From Pseudorhizobium flavum (GTDB lineage Bacteria; Pseudomonadota; Alphaproteobacteria; Rhizobiales; Rhizobiaceae): a DNA stretch of 64,000 nucleotides. A program made the position numbers and the translations under genes. The DNA lies in assembly GCF_902502825.2 (NCBI RefSeq), contig NZ_LR723670.1:2542001-2606000 (forward strand). The letters run 5' to 3'. This document shows, in pieces, positions 43,885-54,473 of the stretch. Every line of letters starts with the position of its first letter. The first letter of the stretch is position 1. The notes under the pieces are model-generated. The model was given only the letters and a program-made list of their open reading frames with translations. It had not been told where the DNA came from and made no database searches.

Positions 43885-44496
43885 TCAGAGGCCACCGTTC
43901 TCCTTAAGGAACCGTACCACGTGATCGACGCCGTCGCCGCGCTTCAGGTCAGTGAAGAGATGCGGCTTGGCCTCCCGCATCCTGTGGGCGTCACGGTCCA
44001 TCACGTCTAGATCGACGCCGACGTAGGGTGCCAGGTCCTTCTTGTTGATCACCAGCAGGTCTGAACGCGTGATCCCCGGCCCGCCCTTGCGCGGGATCTC
44101 CTCGCCCTGGCAGGTGGAGATCACGTAGATGGTAAGGTCCGCGAGATCCGGTGAGAAGGTGGCAGCCAGGTTGTCTCCGCCGGACTCGATGAAGACGACA
44201 TCCAGGTCGGGGAAGCGCTCGTTGAGACCTGCGATTGCCTGCAGGTTGATCGTCGCATCCTCTCGGATAGCGGTGTGCGGGCAGCCTCCGGTCTCCACCC
44301 CGACAATACGGTCGGAAGACAGCGCCTGCATCCGCACCAGCGCCTCGGCGTCTTCCCGCGTGTAGATGTCGTTGGTCACCACAGCGACGGAATAGTCCTC
44401 GCGCATCGCCTTGCAGAGCTTTTCCGTCAGCGCGGTCTTGCCGGAGCCGACAGGGCCGCCAATGCCGACGCGCAACGGTCCGTTTGCAGATTTCAT
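43885..44496 (-). CDS. ureG: Urease accessory GTPase UreG
   Basis: A 203-residue GTPase that drives nickel insertion into urease. P-loop [12 protein letters not shown] (12-23), metal-binding and switch motifs ([16 protein letters not shown], with the CPH nickel site), [13 protein letters not shown], and [10 protein letters not shown] are all intact. Last gene of the urease operon. Confidence 0.96.
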   Translation of the reverse strand: MKSANGPLRVGIGGPVGSGKTALTEKLCKAMREDYSVAVVTNDIYTREDAEALVRMQALSSDRIVGVETGGCPHTAIREDATINLQAIAGLNERFPDLDVVFIESGGDNLAATFSPDLADLTIYVISTCQGEEIPRKGGPGITRSDLLVINKKDLAPYVGVDLDVMDRDAHRMREAKPHLFTDLKRGDGVDHVVRFLKENGGL

Positions 44497-44525
44497 CGTC
44501 TTGTCCTTTCCTCAACAGGCCTTCG

Positions 44526-45197
44526 TCAGGATCGAAAGAGCCTGGAATGCTGGGTCTCGTGCTTGAGCGAGGCGATCTCCGCCTGGATGGCTGCGGTGCC
44601 GAGCGCATCCAGCGTGCTGGCGGAGGCGCGACGGCAGACATCTAGGATGCGCCGCTCCCGTTCAGCCAGTATCGCCAGCCCCTGTGCCTGCCCGCAGGCA
44701 CCCAAGCGGATAGCGGCCGAAATGGCCTGCGAAATTGCTGCATGCAGGAAAGCCGCCAGCGCGTCCTCAAGCGGCACGGCATGGGCAGCGGCAATCGCAC
44801 CCACCGCCACCGGAAACGGCACGTCTTGCGGTAGCCGTCCGAGAACCTCATGGGACCAGGCGGTTGCAGCTGCAGCAAAGGCCTTTCCCAGCGACAGCGT
44901 TTCAAAGTGTCGCTCGCTTGAACCGGCAAGTGCCAGCCCCAGTTCGGATAGCTCCCGTAGCGCTTCTGTGTCAGCATGGCTCCGCCAAGCCTCGGCGAAC
45001 AGGATCGCGTCATTCCAGAGGCTGCCATGGCCGAGGATCGTGTCGAGCCAGGATCGCAGGTCATCTGCATCCTTCACCAGTCCGTCATGCACGGCCCGCT
45101 CGAGCCCGCCCGACCAGGCAAAGCTGCCGATCGGGAAGGCGGGCGACATCCACGCCATCAGGCGAAGCAGTGCCTGCGTCTGCAGCCCCTCACCCAT
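44526..45197 (-). CDS. ureF: Urease accessory protein UreF
   Basis: A 223-residue helical protein with the UreF opening (LLRLMAWMSPAFPIGSFAWSGGLE). UreF bridges UreG to the UreABC-UreD complex as a GTPase-activating chaperone. It lies 5 bases after ureE and 29 bases before ureG in the same operon. Confidence 0.93.
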   Translation of the reverse strand: MGEGLQTQALLRLMAWMSPAFPIGSFAWSGGLERAVHDGLVKDADDLRSWLDTILGHGSLWNDAILFAEAWRSHADTEALRELSELGLALAGSSERHFETLSLGKAFAAAATAWSHEVLGRLPQDVPFPVAVGAIAAAHAVPLEDALAAFLHAAISQAISAAIRLGACGQAQGLAILAERERRILDVCRRASASTLDALGTAAIQAEIASLKHETQHSRLFRS

Positions 45198-45202
45198 CTT
45201 GC

Positions 45203-45679
45203 TCAGTCGTGCGCATGGGGATGATCATGTCCGTGCGAGTGCCCGCCATGGGCGTGATAGGCACCGCGAATAGGATGGAAGGGTTCCTCGACCTCCGTCA
45301 CTGTGGCGCCGAGGCCCTCCAGCATCTTGCGGATGACATGGTCGCGCAGGATGAGGATGCGCCCCTCCTCGATCTGCGCCGATAGATGCCGGTTGCCGAG
45401 GTGCCAGGCAAGCTCCGTCAGATGCAGGCGGTCCCGAGCGGTGATCTCGAAGAGCTTCTCCGGCGCGGCGGCGATCGCAACATTGCTGCCGTCCTCGAGG
45501 ATCAACCGGTCCCCCTCGGCGAGCAGCACCGGCTCCTTGAGGTCCAGCATCACCATCTCGCCGTTGGAAAGGTGGAGAACCTTGCGGCGGAGATGCCGCA
45601 GGTCGTGCGGCAAGGCGATGGTGTCGACCGGAGGATCGGTGATGACACCGGCATGGTGGTAGGCGGTGATGCGTTGCAT
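45203..45679 (-). CDS. ureE: Urease accessory nickel chaperone UreE
   Basis: A 158-residue nickel metallochaperone. The N-terminal and central UreE domains ([38 protein letters not shown]) are followed by a histidine-rich tail ([17 protein letters not shown]) that stores nickel. The proximal histidine motif near the dimer interface is visible. Confidence 0.94.
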   Translation of the reverse strand: MQRITAYHHAGVITDPPVDTIALPHDLRHLRRKVLHLSNGEMVMLDLKEPVLLAEGDRLILEDGSNVAIAAAPEKLFEITARDRLHLTELAWHLGNRHLSAQIEEGRILILRDHVIRKMLEGLGATVTEVEEPFHPIRGAYHAHGGHSHGHDHPHAHD

Positions 45680-45700
45680 GCGTTCATCCTTGAGCGAGGA

Positions 45701-46159
45701 TCATGTGCCCAGTGGCTTGCGGAAGTAAATAACCCGTTCTGTCTCGACAAAGCCCCACTGTCGATGGGCCAGATGGGAGGAGGTGTTGTGCATCTCAGCG
45801 TCTGAACAAAGCTCGACGAAACCTCTGGCCCGAAGATCAGACTCGATCTGGGCCAGCAGCAGGCCAGCAATTCCCATTCGCCTGCTGCGCTCTTCAACGA
45901 ATATTCCTTCGAGAAACGGTACCGGCGTTGAGGTACAGCCATTGGCATAGGCACGGATCGAGACCTCCGCAAAGGCTACGAGCGCGCCGTCGGGGCTGAA
46001 CGCACCGTAGCCGGCACCGACCTGCCCGCCCAGCATCTCCTCTATCTCGACCAGATGCGCGTCAGCCGGTTGATCCGGCCACAGGGCTTGCCGCAGCTTT
46101 GACCACGGCTCCCCGTCGAGGGACGTCAACGCTCTGACAGATACAGGTTTCAAGGTCAT
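45701..46159 (-). CDS. AAC(6')-like GNAT acetyltransferase embedded in urease operon
   Basis: A 152-residue acetyltransferase. The acetyl-CoA-binding region is GIFVEERSRRMGIAGLLLAQ (a variant of RxxGxG/A), then ELCSDAEMHN and HRQWGFVETERVIYF, which closely resembles aminoglycoside 6'-N-acetyltransferases. It could modify a small amine; drug resistance is not shown. It lies between ureC (2-base gap) and ureE (21-base gap) on the same strand, so it is cotranscribed with urease. Confidence 0.8.
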   Translation of the reverse strand: MTLKPVSVRALTSLDGEPWSKLRQALWPDQPADAHLVEIEEMLGGQVGAGYGAFSPDGALVAFAEVSIRAYANGCTSTPVPFLEGIFVEERSRRMGIAGLLLAQIESDLRARGFVELCSDAEMHNTSSHLAHRQWGFVETERVIYFRKPLGT

Positions 46160-46161
46160 CC

Positions 46162-47871
<1,710 letters not shown>

Positions 47872-47916
47872 GAAGAGACCTTTTGCGAGGACGTGTTGAG
47901 CCGGCCGGATTGCGCG

Positions 47917-48324
47917 TCAGTTGCCGCCCATGAGATCCGTCTGTTCCTTCAATTGCAGCGTTCGCTGCCGTGTCAGTTCCGCCTGGCAGCCATAGATGAG
48001 CATGGGTTCCATGCTGCCGCCCCGCGCTTGGTAGCCACGGAAGGTACACTGAGCATCACGGAAGGCGATCCACGCGCGCTGCGCCCTTACCAGCGCCTCC
48101 TCGGCTCCGGCCATATCCGAAGCTTCCGCATCCCAGGCTTTCATGACTCGGCGCGATTCCTGATATTGTGCATTCAGCTGTTCATCAGCCTCCTGCCATG
48201 CCTGAGCCTCGCACTCGTTCAGCTGCCACTGTACCGAGGTATTCGCACAGTCGAACTCGGCATCCTCCTGGGCGAGCGCGGATGCCGCCATCAGCATCGC
48301 CGACAACATCACCAGCTTCTTCAT
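47917..48324 (-). CDS. LprI-like (DUF1311) secreted protein
   Basis: A 135-residue protein: signal [19 protein letters not shown] and a cysteine-containing mature part ([20 protein letters not shown], then [16 protein letters not shown], then YGCQAEL), matching the DUF1311/LprI family, which includes lysozyme inhibitors. Its start overlaps the ureB stop (ATGA). It is a typical passenger in rhizobial urease operons; its role there is unknown. Confidence 0.8.
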   Translation of the reverse strand: MKKLVMLSAMLMAASALAQEDAEFDCANTSVQWQLNECEAQAWQEADEQLNAQYQESRRVMKAWDAEASDMAGAEEALVRAQRAWIAFRDAQCTFRGYQARGGSMEPMLIYGCQAELTRQRTLQLKEQTDLMGGN

Positions 48325-48626
48325 AGCTGCCCCATGACCTTCTGCTGGAAACCGAAAACCTTGCGCGATCCCGACAGCGGGATCAGCGTCACCTGCCGGG
48401 TCTGGCCCGGCTCAAACCGGACCGCCGTGCCGGCCGGGATATCGAGCCGCATGCCGCGGGTCATCTCACGCGGAAAGGAGAGCCCTTCATTGGTCTCGAA
48501 GAAATGGTAGTGGCTGCCGACCTGGATCGGGCGGTCGCCGGTATTCGAGACCTCGATCGTGAGCGTTGGCGCGCCGGCATTCAACTCGATTTCACCAGCA
48601 GCAGCAATGACTTCGCCCGGGATCAT
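48321..48626 (-). CDS. ureB: Urease subunit beta UreB
   Basis: A 101-residue structural subunit starting MIPGEVI, with [19 protein letters not shown] and [20 protein letters not shown]. Typical length and sequence. It lies 19 bases after ureA and overlaps the LprI-like gene. Confidence 0.97.
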   Translation of the reverse strand: MIPGEVIAAAGEIELNAGAPTLTIEVSNTGDRPIQVGSHYHFFETNEGLSFPREMTRGMRLDIPAGTAVRFEPGQTRQVTLIPLSGSRKVFGFQQKVMGQL

Positions 48627-48645
48627 TAATCAGCCTCGCACCTGT

Positions 48646-48948
48646 TTAACGTATCGGTTCATGTACGGTGACGAGCTTCGTACCGTCAGGGAACGTCGCC
48701 TCCACCTGAACGTCGTGGATCATCTCCGCGACACCTTCCATCACCTGGCTGCGGGTGATGACGTGGGCGCCCGCCTCCATCAGATCCGCCACGGAGCGGC
48801 CGTCGCGTGCCCCTTCGACGACAAAATCCGTGATCAGCGCGATCGCCTCCGGATGGTTGAGCTTGACGCCGCGCTCCAGCCGCCGCCGCGCCACCATGGC
48901 GGCCATGGATATCAGCAGCTTGTCTTTTTCCCTGGGGGTGAGGTTCAT
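48646..48948 (-). CDS. ureA: Urease subunit gamma UreA
   Basis: A 100-residue subunit beginning [20 protein letters not shown] and containing [20 protein letters not shown], the classic UreA sequence. The ATG at 48948 is chosen because it gives the standard length. Starts 19 bases downstream of ureD. Confidence 0.97.
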   Translation of the reverse strand: MNLTPREKDKLLISMAAMVARRRLERGVKLNHPEAIALITDFVVEGARDGRSVADLMEAGAHVITRSQVMEGVAEMIHDVQVEATFPDGTKLVTVHEPIR

Positions 48949-48967
48949 CTTGGTCCTGCGCTTGCCG

Positions 48968-49789
48968 TCAAATGTTCCAGACCTTCGGCACCGGCGCGCC
49001 GTTTCGCAATACGGCAATTACCGGTACCAGCACTTTTCTGAGTTCGAAGCCGCTCGGAGCGATCATCCGGACAATAAGCTTCCCTTGCCAACAACTGGCA
49101 CCGCCATTGCCGTTGCCGAGCACCTCGCGCACCTTGGCCAGCATAGCCTCCGCCAGAGGTCCGGCATAGAGGATCGTGGCAAAGGCAGTCTCGCCACCGA
49201 AGGTGGCATTCGCGGAGCCGACCAGATCGATCTCGCCATCAAGCCGCATCTCTTCCGCGTGCAGCAGGCGTCCGCCCTGCCGCACGCGCCAGCGATCCCG
49301 GAAGAGACCGTGACGGAGCCGCTCGCCCATCGCCTGCCGTCCCATGAGGACGGCTTCGACGGCGAGGAACTCTGCCGTCTCGTGAAGATCGACGTCAAGC
49401 CGCCGGCTGAGGGAGGATTGGTCGAATAGGATGGTTTCCTGCGGCAGCCAGTGAAGGCTCGCATTGGCGCCGGCGGCGAGCCGGGTGGTCACGGAGGCAG
49501 TGCCGGCAGAGGCCTTGTAAACCTTCTCATTCGCCTGTGTCGTGACTGTCAATCGGGTGGAATCAGAGGCGGCGACGGACCATTCGATCACGTCGCCGCC
49601 CGTCAGTCCCCCTGACGTATTGATGAGGATCGCCTCCATATCGGGCGAGAATGTTTCGGGAAGGCGAATTTTTGCGCAGCCTTCTTGGTAGAACTCGGCA
49701 AGCCGCGTCCGCCCGTCGAGAGGCTTGGTTACAAGGCGTCCCTTACCCCCTGCGCGCTGCGGCGCATATTGCTCGGCTGGCTGCTGCAA
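48968..49789 (-). CDS. ureD: Urease accessory protein UreD
   Basis: A 273-residue chaperone needed for nickel delivery to apo-urease. Conserved parts: [44 protein letters not shown] and [15 protein letters not shown]. The TTG at 49789 is preceded by AGGGGA, and some upstream start is needed because the conserved core begins 16 residues in. The gene therefore overlaps the end of the upstream esterase gene by about 61 bases in another frame. Confidence 0.9.
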   Translation of the reverse strand: MQQPAEQYAPQRAGGKGRLVTKPLDGRTRLAEFYQEGCAKIRLPETFSPDMEAILINTSGGLTGGDVIEWSVAASDSTRLTVTTQANEKVYKASAGTASVTTRLAAGANASLHWLPQETILFDQSSLSRRLDVDLHETAEFLAVEAVLMGRQAMGERLRHGLFRDRWRVRQGGRLLHAEEMRLDGEIDLVGSANATFGGETAFATILYAGPLAEAMLAKVREVLGNGNGGASCWQGKLIVRMIAPSGFELRKVLVPVIAVLRNGAPVPKVWNI

Positions 49790-50922
49790 TTCGTCCCCTG
49801 AAGATCACCGTTCACGGCACAATCGGAAGCAACAGCCGTGCCAGTCTTCATGATGGCCGGCGCTGCCTCCGCGACGATATTGCGCTTGTCGGCTTCAAGG
49901 AAGAATTCCCACATCCGCGGAGCCGGATCAACAGACGGATCGAAGGCTGACGCCTTGACCACCGACGCGACCTGCACGACGCCGGACTGCGAAGAGGAGG
50001 ACGAGGCCGAAGCCATCATGCCTTCGGCAGGCGCAGTCTTCGGCCAGGCATGCGTACCATTGGCGTAGACATAGGCAGCAATGCGCGCGCCGGCCTTACA
50101 GGTATCGTAGAGGCGCTGCGTGACGTCGCCGACCGTATGGGTCACGGCGTCGCCCGTGCAGCCATCCATCTGGCTCCAGCGCTGCAGGGCAGTGAGGAAA
50201 CCGTATTGCCAGTAGGGTTTGCCGCCACCAGCATAGGGATTGGCATCGTCCTTCTCGCCGGCGAAGGCAATGATCGACATCGGCCGGGACGGAGCGCAGG
50301 TTGCCCCATCAGGCTTCCACTGCCCGTCCACGTTCACAGGCGCCCCTGCCCTCAAGGAATGGACGAAGCCGGCGGCCGCGAAATCGCTGCGGCCACTGCA
50401 GATGTATTGCGAGAGCATCCGCCCGCCGCCCGAATAGCCGGAAGCATAGATGCGGCTGCGGTCGACGCAAGCCGCCTGCTCGACAGCCTTGACCGCGGCA
50501 CCAATGAAGGCGACTTCGTCAAGTCCGCCCTCCTGCGTCGTCACCAGCGGCACGTTCCAGGCGTGGGTTCCATCAAAGGCCCCCGCAAGGCTGCCCTGCA
50601 GGGCCACGACGATGAAACCCTCCTTTTCCGCCACCTGGTCCCACGAACTGCGCTTCAACTGCCCGACGGGGTTGCTGTGACTGCCGTGGAAGTCGAAGAC
50701 CACCGGAACCTTCTCGGTCCCGGCATAGGACGACGGTACGAAGATGACACCGGTACGATCAGCGTCCGTCGACTGGACCTTGAACTCATGCCGGCCCGGC
50801 TGGATTGGCTGGCCGCATCCATCAGCAAGCGCGGCGTTTGCGCCCAAGAAAAACGCTCCTGCGGCGATCAACCTGGCAAGAGCGGCGGAACCGGAAAAAC
50901 CATCAATGCGTGCAAATGCCAT
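49729..50922 (-). CDS. Secreted PHB-depolymerase-like esterase (LpqC family)
   Basis: A 397-residue alpha/beta-hydrolase. Signal-like LARLIAAGAFFLGANAALA leads a mature protein with the nucleophile elbow GYSGGG (SGYSGGGRMLSQ), an oxyanion part FDFHGSHSN, and a C-terminal histidine in NGTHAWP. A serine-rich segment (MASASSSSSQ) follows. The ATG at 50922 has GCGAGGCG upstream. Substrate may be polyhydroxybutyrate, feruloyl esters or another polymer. The last 20 residues overlap ureD; a short extension or frameshift of the tail cannot be excluded. Confidence 0.78.
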   Translation of the reverse strand: MAFARIDGFSGSAALARLIAAGAFFLGANAALADGCGQPIQPGRHEFKVQSTDADRTGVIFVPSSYAGTEKVPVVFDFHGSHSNPVGQLKRSSWDQVAEKEGFIVVALQGSLAGAFDGTHAWNVPLVTTQEGGLDEVAFIGAAVKAVEQAACVDRSRIYASGYSGGGRMLSQYICSGRSDFAAAGFVHSLRAGAPVNVDGQWKPDGATCAPSRPMSIIAFAGEKDDANPYAGGGKPYWQYGFLTALQRWSQMDGCTGDAVTHTVGDVTQRLYDTCKAGARIAAYVYANGTHAWPKTAPAEGMMASASSSSSQSGVVQVASVVKASAFDPSVDPAPRMWEFFLEADKRNIVAEAAPAIMKTGTAVASDCAVNGDLQGTNCSSQPSNMRRSAQGVRDAL

Positions 50923-51242
50923 CAAGCGCCTCGCTAGCGGGGTGCAGGGTTTCAACTCTCTGCGGCCTGTTGGATAACTGACGCGGTGATAGCATTCATT
51001 AGGGAATGGTGAAACGATTAAAACGAATGGAAGCTATGCGAATATTGACCCGCTAACAGTAATAGCTCGCCATTCTTTCGCCTCAACTTGGACATTGGAG
51101 AAACTGGAACTCAGATTGGTCAAATTCATCGATGACCGGCGGAACTGCATCTGCCGGCTCCAGACTCCGAGCACTAACCACATGAAACCGAAAGGCCCAG
51201 CTTGCGCCGGGCCTCCAGAAATTCGGGAACTGCGTGCTACGA
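50923..51242. other. Intergenic region between esterase and amino-acid binding protein genes
   Basis: About 320 bases without a credible gene. It contains the promoter of the minus-strand esterase gene on the left and, at 51193-51214, the terminator of the minus-strand liv operon on the right. Confidence 0.5.
51193..51214 (-). terminator. Terminator of the amino-acid binding-protein gene
   Basis: AGGCCCAGC (51193-51201) and GCCGGGCCT (51206-51214) form a stem with one mismatch. On the minus strand it is followed by TTCGGTTTC. It lies 28 bases beyond the stop of the binding-protein gene. Confidence 0.6.
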
Positions 51243-52364
51243 TCAGTCTTCCTTCTGGAAGTAGCTGTAGTTGCCGTCGTCGCCCTTCTTCCACTCGTAC
51301 ATGACGTAGCCCGGAAGCTTCGGGTCGCCCTTCTCGTCGAAGCCCATGTCGCCCAGAGCGGTCGGGAAGGTATTGGCCTTCATCGCTTCGGCAACGGCTT
51401 CCGGATCGTTGGAGCCAGCGGCCTTGGCTGCGCCTGCGATCACCTGCATGGAAGCATAGGAGTAGAGTGTGTAGGCTTCCGGTTCGAAGCCCGAAGCACG
51501 GAACTTCTCGACCAATTCCTTGTTCTGCGGCGCCAGACGCGGGTCGGGGCCGAAGGTGTTGAGCGTGCCTTCGACGGCATCGCCGGCGATCGAGGCGAGC
51601 TCGTTGGAGACGATGCCGTCACCCGAAACGAGTGTGGCGTCGAGGCCCTGGTCGGCAGCCTGGCGGATGATCAGGCCGGCTTCCGTGTGGAGGCCGCCCC
51701 AGTAGATGATCGAAACACCGGCTTCCTTCATCTTGGCGATGAGGGCGGAGAAGTCCTTGTCGCCGGTGTTGACGCCTTCGCGGACGACTTCGGTGACGCC
51801 GGCAGCATTCATTGCCTTCTTCGTTTCTTCGGCAAGACCCTGACCGTAGGGGGTCTTGTCATCGATGATCGCGATCTTGGCGTCCTTGAACTTTTCGGCA
51901 AGGTAAGCACCGGCGATCGAGCCCTGCTGGTCGTCACGGCCGCAGGTGCGGAAGGTGTTCCAGAGGCCGCGCTCGGTGAAGGTCGGGTTGGTCGATGCCG
52001 GCGAAATCTGCAGGATGCCGTTCTCGGCATAGACTTCCGAAGCCGGGATCGAGACGCCGGAGTTGAAGTGACCGACGACGAACTTGACACCATCGGCGAC
52101 GAACTTGTTCGCCACGGAGATACCCTGCTTCGGGTCGGAGACGTCGTCGCCGAGGACGATGCGGACCTGTTCGCCGTTAAGGCCGCCGGCAGCATTGATC
52201 TCTGCAGCCGCCTGCTCGGCACCCTTCTGGAGCTGCGCACCAAAGGCAGCGTTCGGACCGGTGAACGGACCACCGACGCCGATCAGCACGTCAGCCCATG
52301 CGCTGCCGCCAAAAGCGACCACAGCTGTCAGTGCGACGGCCGAAAGAAGAGACTTCTTCATCAT
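51243..52364 (-). CDS. livJ: Branched-chain amino-acid ABC transporter substrate-binding protein
   Basis: A 373-residue periplasmic protein with signal peptide ([19 protein letters not shown]) and a LivJ/BraC-type type I fold: [38 protein letters not shown] and [13 protein letters not shown]. It should bind leucine, isoleucine, valine and perhaps other amino acids. GGGAG lies 4 bases upstream of its start. It has its own upstream region (139 bases from the DUF6867 gene). The set matches BraC of rhizobia. Confidence 0.92.
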   Translation of the reverse strand: MMKKSLLSAVALTAVVAFGGSAWADVLIGVGGPFTGPNAAFGAQLQKGAEQAAAEINAAGGLNGEQVRIVLGDDVSDPKQGISVANKFVADGVKFVVGHFNSGVSIPASEVYAENGILQISPASTNPTFTERGLWNTFRTCGRDDQQGSIAGAYLAEKFKDAKIAIIDDKTPYGQGLAEETKKAMNAAGVTEVVREGVNTGDKDFSALIAKMKEAGVSIIYWGGLHTEAGLIIRQAADQGLDATLVSGDGIVSNELASIAGDAVEGTLNTFGPDPRLAPQNKELVEKFRASGFEPEAYTLYSYASMQVIAGAAKAAGSNDPEAVAEAMKANTFPTALGDMGFDEKGDPKLPGYVMYEWKKGDDGNYSYFQKED

Positions 52365-52503
52365 GTTACTCCCAGTTTTTATAAGCGGGTTGGGTTGAGA
52401 AAGCCTGCGCGATACCCACCATTATCGCGCCGGAAACTGTTCCACTCTAAGGTCTTGTCACGGTTGAACCTTTCCCCAATGTGAGGCCAGTTTTCCGTGA
52501 CTG

Positions 52504-52857
52504 TCAATCTTTCTTCTTCCATGAGAAAGCTGAGGTGCGTTCGTAGAGCCAGTAGTAGTTGTTGACCATCTGGCGGGTGCGGCAAATGCGGAATCCGATC
52601 GTCGAGAACACCAGCAGCAGCACCACGTCGATAAGGTAAAAGAAGGGGCTGATGAACGGTCCCTGGAACAGCGCATAGTGAAGGAAGCGCATCACGATCG
52701 CGAGCAGCAAGGTGTAGACGATGACGGTGGGATAGTTGTCCCACCCCTCGGCCACAGCCTTTCCTGTCCGCCACGCGGTCCAGAAGCCGATCAGCAGGAC
52801 CAGTCCGCGCAGGACATAGCGAACGCCGGTATCCGTTTCGAAGAATAAACCTTGCAT
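52504..52857 (-). CDS. DUF6867 family membrane protein in liv operon
   Basis: A 117-residue protein with three hydrophobic segments (VLRGLVLLIGFWTAW, VIVYTLLLAIVMRFLHYALF, FFYLIDVVLLLVFSTIGF) and a basic tail. It matches the DUF6867 family, repeatedly found between livF and the binding protein in rhizobia. Its role in the transporter is unknown; it may be a small accessory subunit. Confidence 0.75.
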   Translation of the reverse strand: MQGLFFETDTGVRYVLRGLVLLIGFWTAWRTGKAVAEGWDNYPTVIVYTLLLAIVMRFLHYALFQGPFISPFFYLIDVVLLLVFSTIGFRICRTRQMVNNYYWLYERTSAFSWKKKD

Positions 52858-52881
52858 TTCAATCTCTCCCAGTCGCGCCGA

Positions 52882-53610
52882 TCAATGCCGGCCACCCTCG
52901 AGGTAGGCAGCGCGCACTTCAGGATTCGTCAGCAATTCCTTGCCGGTTCCAGACATGGTCACCTTGCCGTTGACCATGACATAGGCGCGGTCCGACAGCT
53001 TCAGTGCCGCGAAGGCGTTCTGCTCCACGAGAAAGACCGTCAGTCCCTCTTCCTGGTTGAGTTTCTTGATGGCTTCGAAGATCCCCTTGATGATCAGCGG
53101 CGCGAGCCCGAGCGACGGCTCGTCGAGCAGGAGGAGCTTCGGCCGCGCCATCAGCGCGCGCCCGATCGACAGCATCTGCTGCTCGCCGCCGGAAAGCGTG
53201 CCGCCACGCTGGCTCTGCCGCTCCTTCAGGCGCGGGAACAGGGTGAAGATCTTCTCGACGTCCTCGTTGAAGTATTTGAGGTTGTCGAGCCCGGCGCCCA
53301 TCTGCAGGTTCTCGTAGACCGTCATGCGCGGGAAGATGCGCCGGCCTTCGGGTGACTGCGCAATGCGACGCCGCGCAATGAGATGCGTCGGCTGCTGCGT
53401 GATATCCTCGCCATCGAAAATAATCGAGCCGTGGCGGGCCTGCGGGCTGCCGCAAATCGTCATCATCAACGTCGACTTGCCGGCGCCATTGGCGCCGATC
53501 AGGCTCACGATCTCGCCACGGTTGACATGCACGTCGACGCCGTCGAGCGCGCGGATATTGCCGTAGAACGTCTGTACGCCCTGGACTTTGAGGAGAGGTT
53601 CATCAGCCAT
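52882..53610 (-). CDS. livF: Branched-chain amino-acid ABC transporter ATPase LivF
   Basis: A 242-residue ATPase. Walker A is GANGAGKSTL (about 39-48), signature LSGGEQQML, and Walker B LLLLDEPSLGLAP. LivF-type ATPases end within 10 residues of EVRAAYLEGG, as here. It overlaps the livG stop by one base and precedes the DUF6867 gene by 24 bases. Confidence 0.93.
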   Translation of the reverse strand: MADEPLLKVQGVQTFYGNIRALDGVDVHVNRGEIVSLIGANGAGKSTLMMTICGSPQARHGSIIFDGEDITQQPTHLIARRRIAQSPEGRRIFPRMTVYENLQMGAGLDNLKYFNEDVEKIFTLFPRLKERQSQRGGTLSGGEQQMLSIGRALMARPKLLLLDEPSLGLAPLIIKGIFEAIKKLNQEEGLTVFLVEQNAFAALKLSDRAYVMVNGKVTMSGTGKELLTNPEVRAAYLEGGRH

Positions 53611-54473
53611 CAGATGGTCCCCTCATCCAGTTTTTCCTCGATTTCTTCAACTTCATCATCCTCGACGCCGAGATAGGCCGCGATGACCTTCGGGTCGTTC
53701 TTTACGTGGTCCGGCGTGCCATCGGAAATCTTCTGGCCGTATTCCAGCACCACGACATGGTCCGAGATCTCCATCACCACCGACATGTCGTGCTCGATCA
53801 GCAGGATCGAGACACCCTCGTTGCGGATGGAGTGCAACAACGCGTTCAACGCCGCCGACTCGCGCGGATTAAGCCCCGCGGCCGGCTCGTCCAGGCACAG
53901 AAGCTCCGGTCCCGTACACATGGCGCGGGCTATCTCCAGGCGACGCTGAGCGCCATAGGGTAGATCACCCGCAGGATCATCGGCTCGCTCGGTGAGATCC
54001 GCCTTGTCCAGCCAGTACTTTGCCTTGTCGATCGCCGCAGCCGATGCCTTGGTATAAGCGGGCAGGCCAAGAAGACCGAGGATCGTGTAGCCGGATGCCT
54101 TCATCAGCGCGTTGTGCTGCGCCACGAGAAGGTTCTCCAGAACCGTCAGCCCGGAGAACAGGCGGATGTTCTGGAAGGTGCGGGATACCTTCGCGACCTT
54201 GGTGATCTCGAAGTCCCGAAGCCGCTCGAGAAGATAGGTCTCGCCGTCCTTCTGCTGCAGGGTGATCATGCCCATGGTCGGCTTGTAGAAGCCGGTGATG
54301 CAGTTGAAGACGGTGGTCTTTCCCGCCCCGTTGGGGCCGATCAGGGCGGTGATTTCGCCCCGGCGGGCCTCGAACGAGAAGTCATTGATGGCCATCAGGC
54401 CGCCGAACTTCATCGACAGGTGGTCGACCTTGAGGATCGTGTCGTTGTTCATGCTGTTCGTTCCGAGGGTCAT
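53610..54473 (-). CDS. livG: Branched-chain amino-acid ABC transporter ATPase LivG
   Basis: A 287-residue ATPase of the LivG type: Walker A GPNGAGKTTV, the long Q-loop insert (SRTFQNIRLFSGLTVLENLL), Walker B LLCLDEPAAGLNP, and the late DHVVVLEYGQKISDGTP. The start at 54473 overlaps the livM stop by one base (TGATG); the ATG at 54452 is an alternative. An acidic tail (VEDDEVEEIEEKLDEG) extends the C-terminus. Confidence 0.93.
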   Translation of the reverse strand: MTLGTNSMNNDTILKVDHLSMKFGGLMAINDFSFEARRGEITALIGPNGAGKTTVFNCITGFYKPTMGMITLQQKDGETYLLERLRDFEITKVAKVSRTFQNIRLFSGLTVLENLLVAQHNALMKASGYTILGLLGLPAYTKASAAAIDKAKYWLDKADLTERADDPAGDLPYGAQRRLEIARAMCTGPELLCLDEPAAGLNPRESAALNALLHSIRNEGVSILLIEHDMSVVMEISDHVVVLEYGQKISDGTPDHVKNDPKVIAAYLGVEDDEVEEIEEKLDEGTI

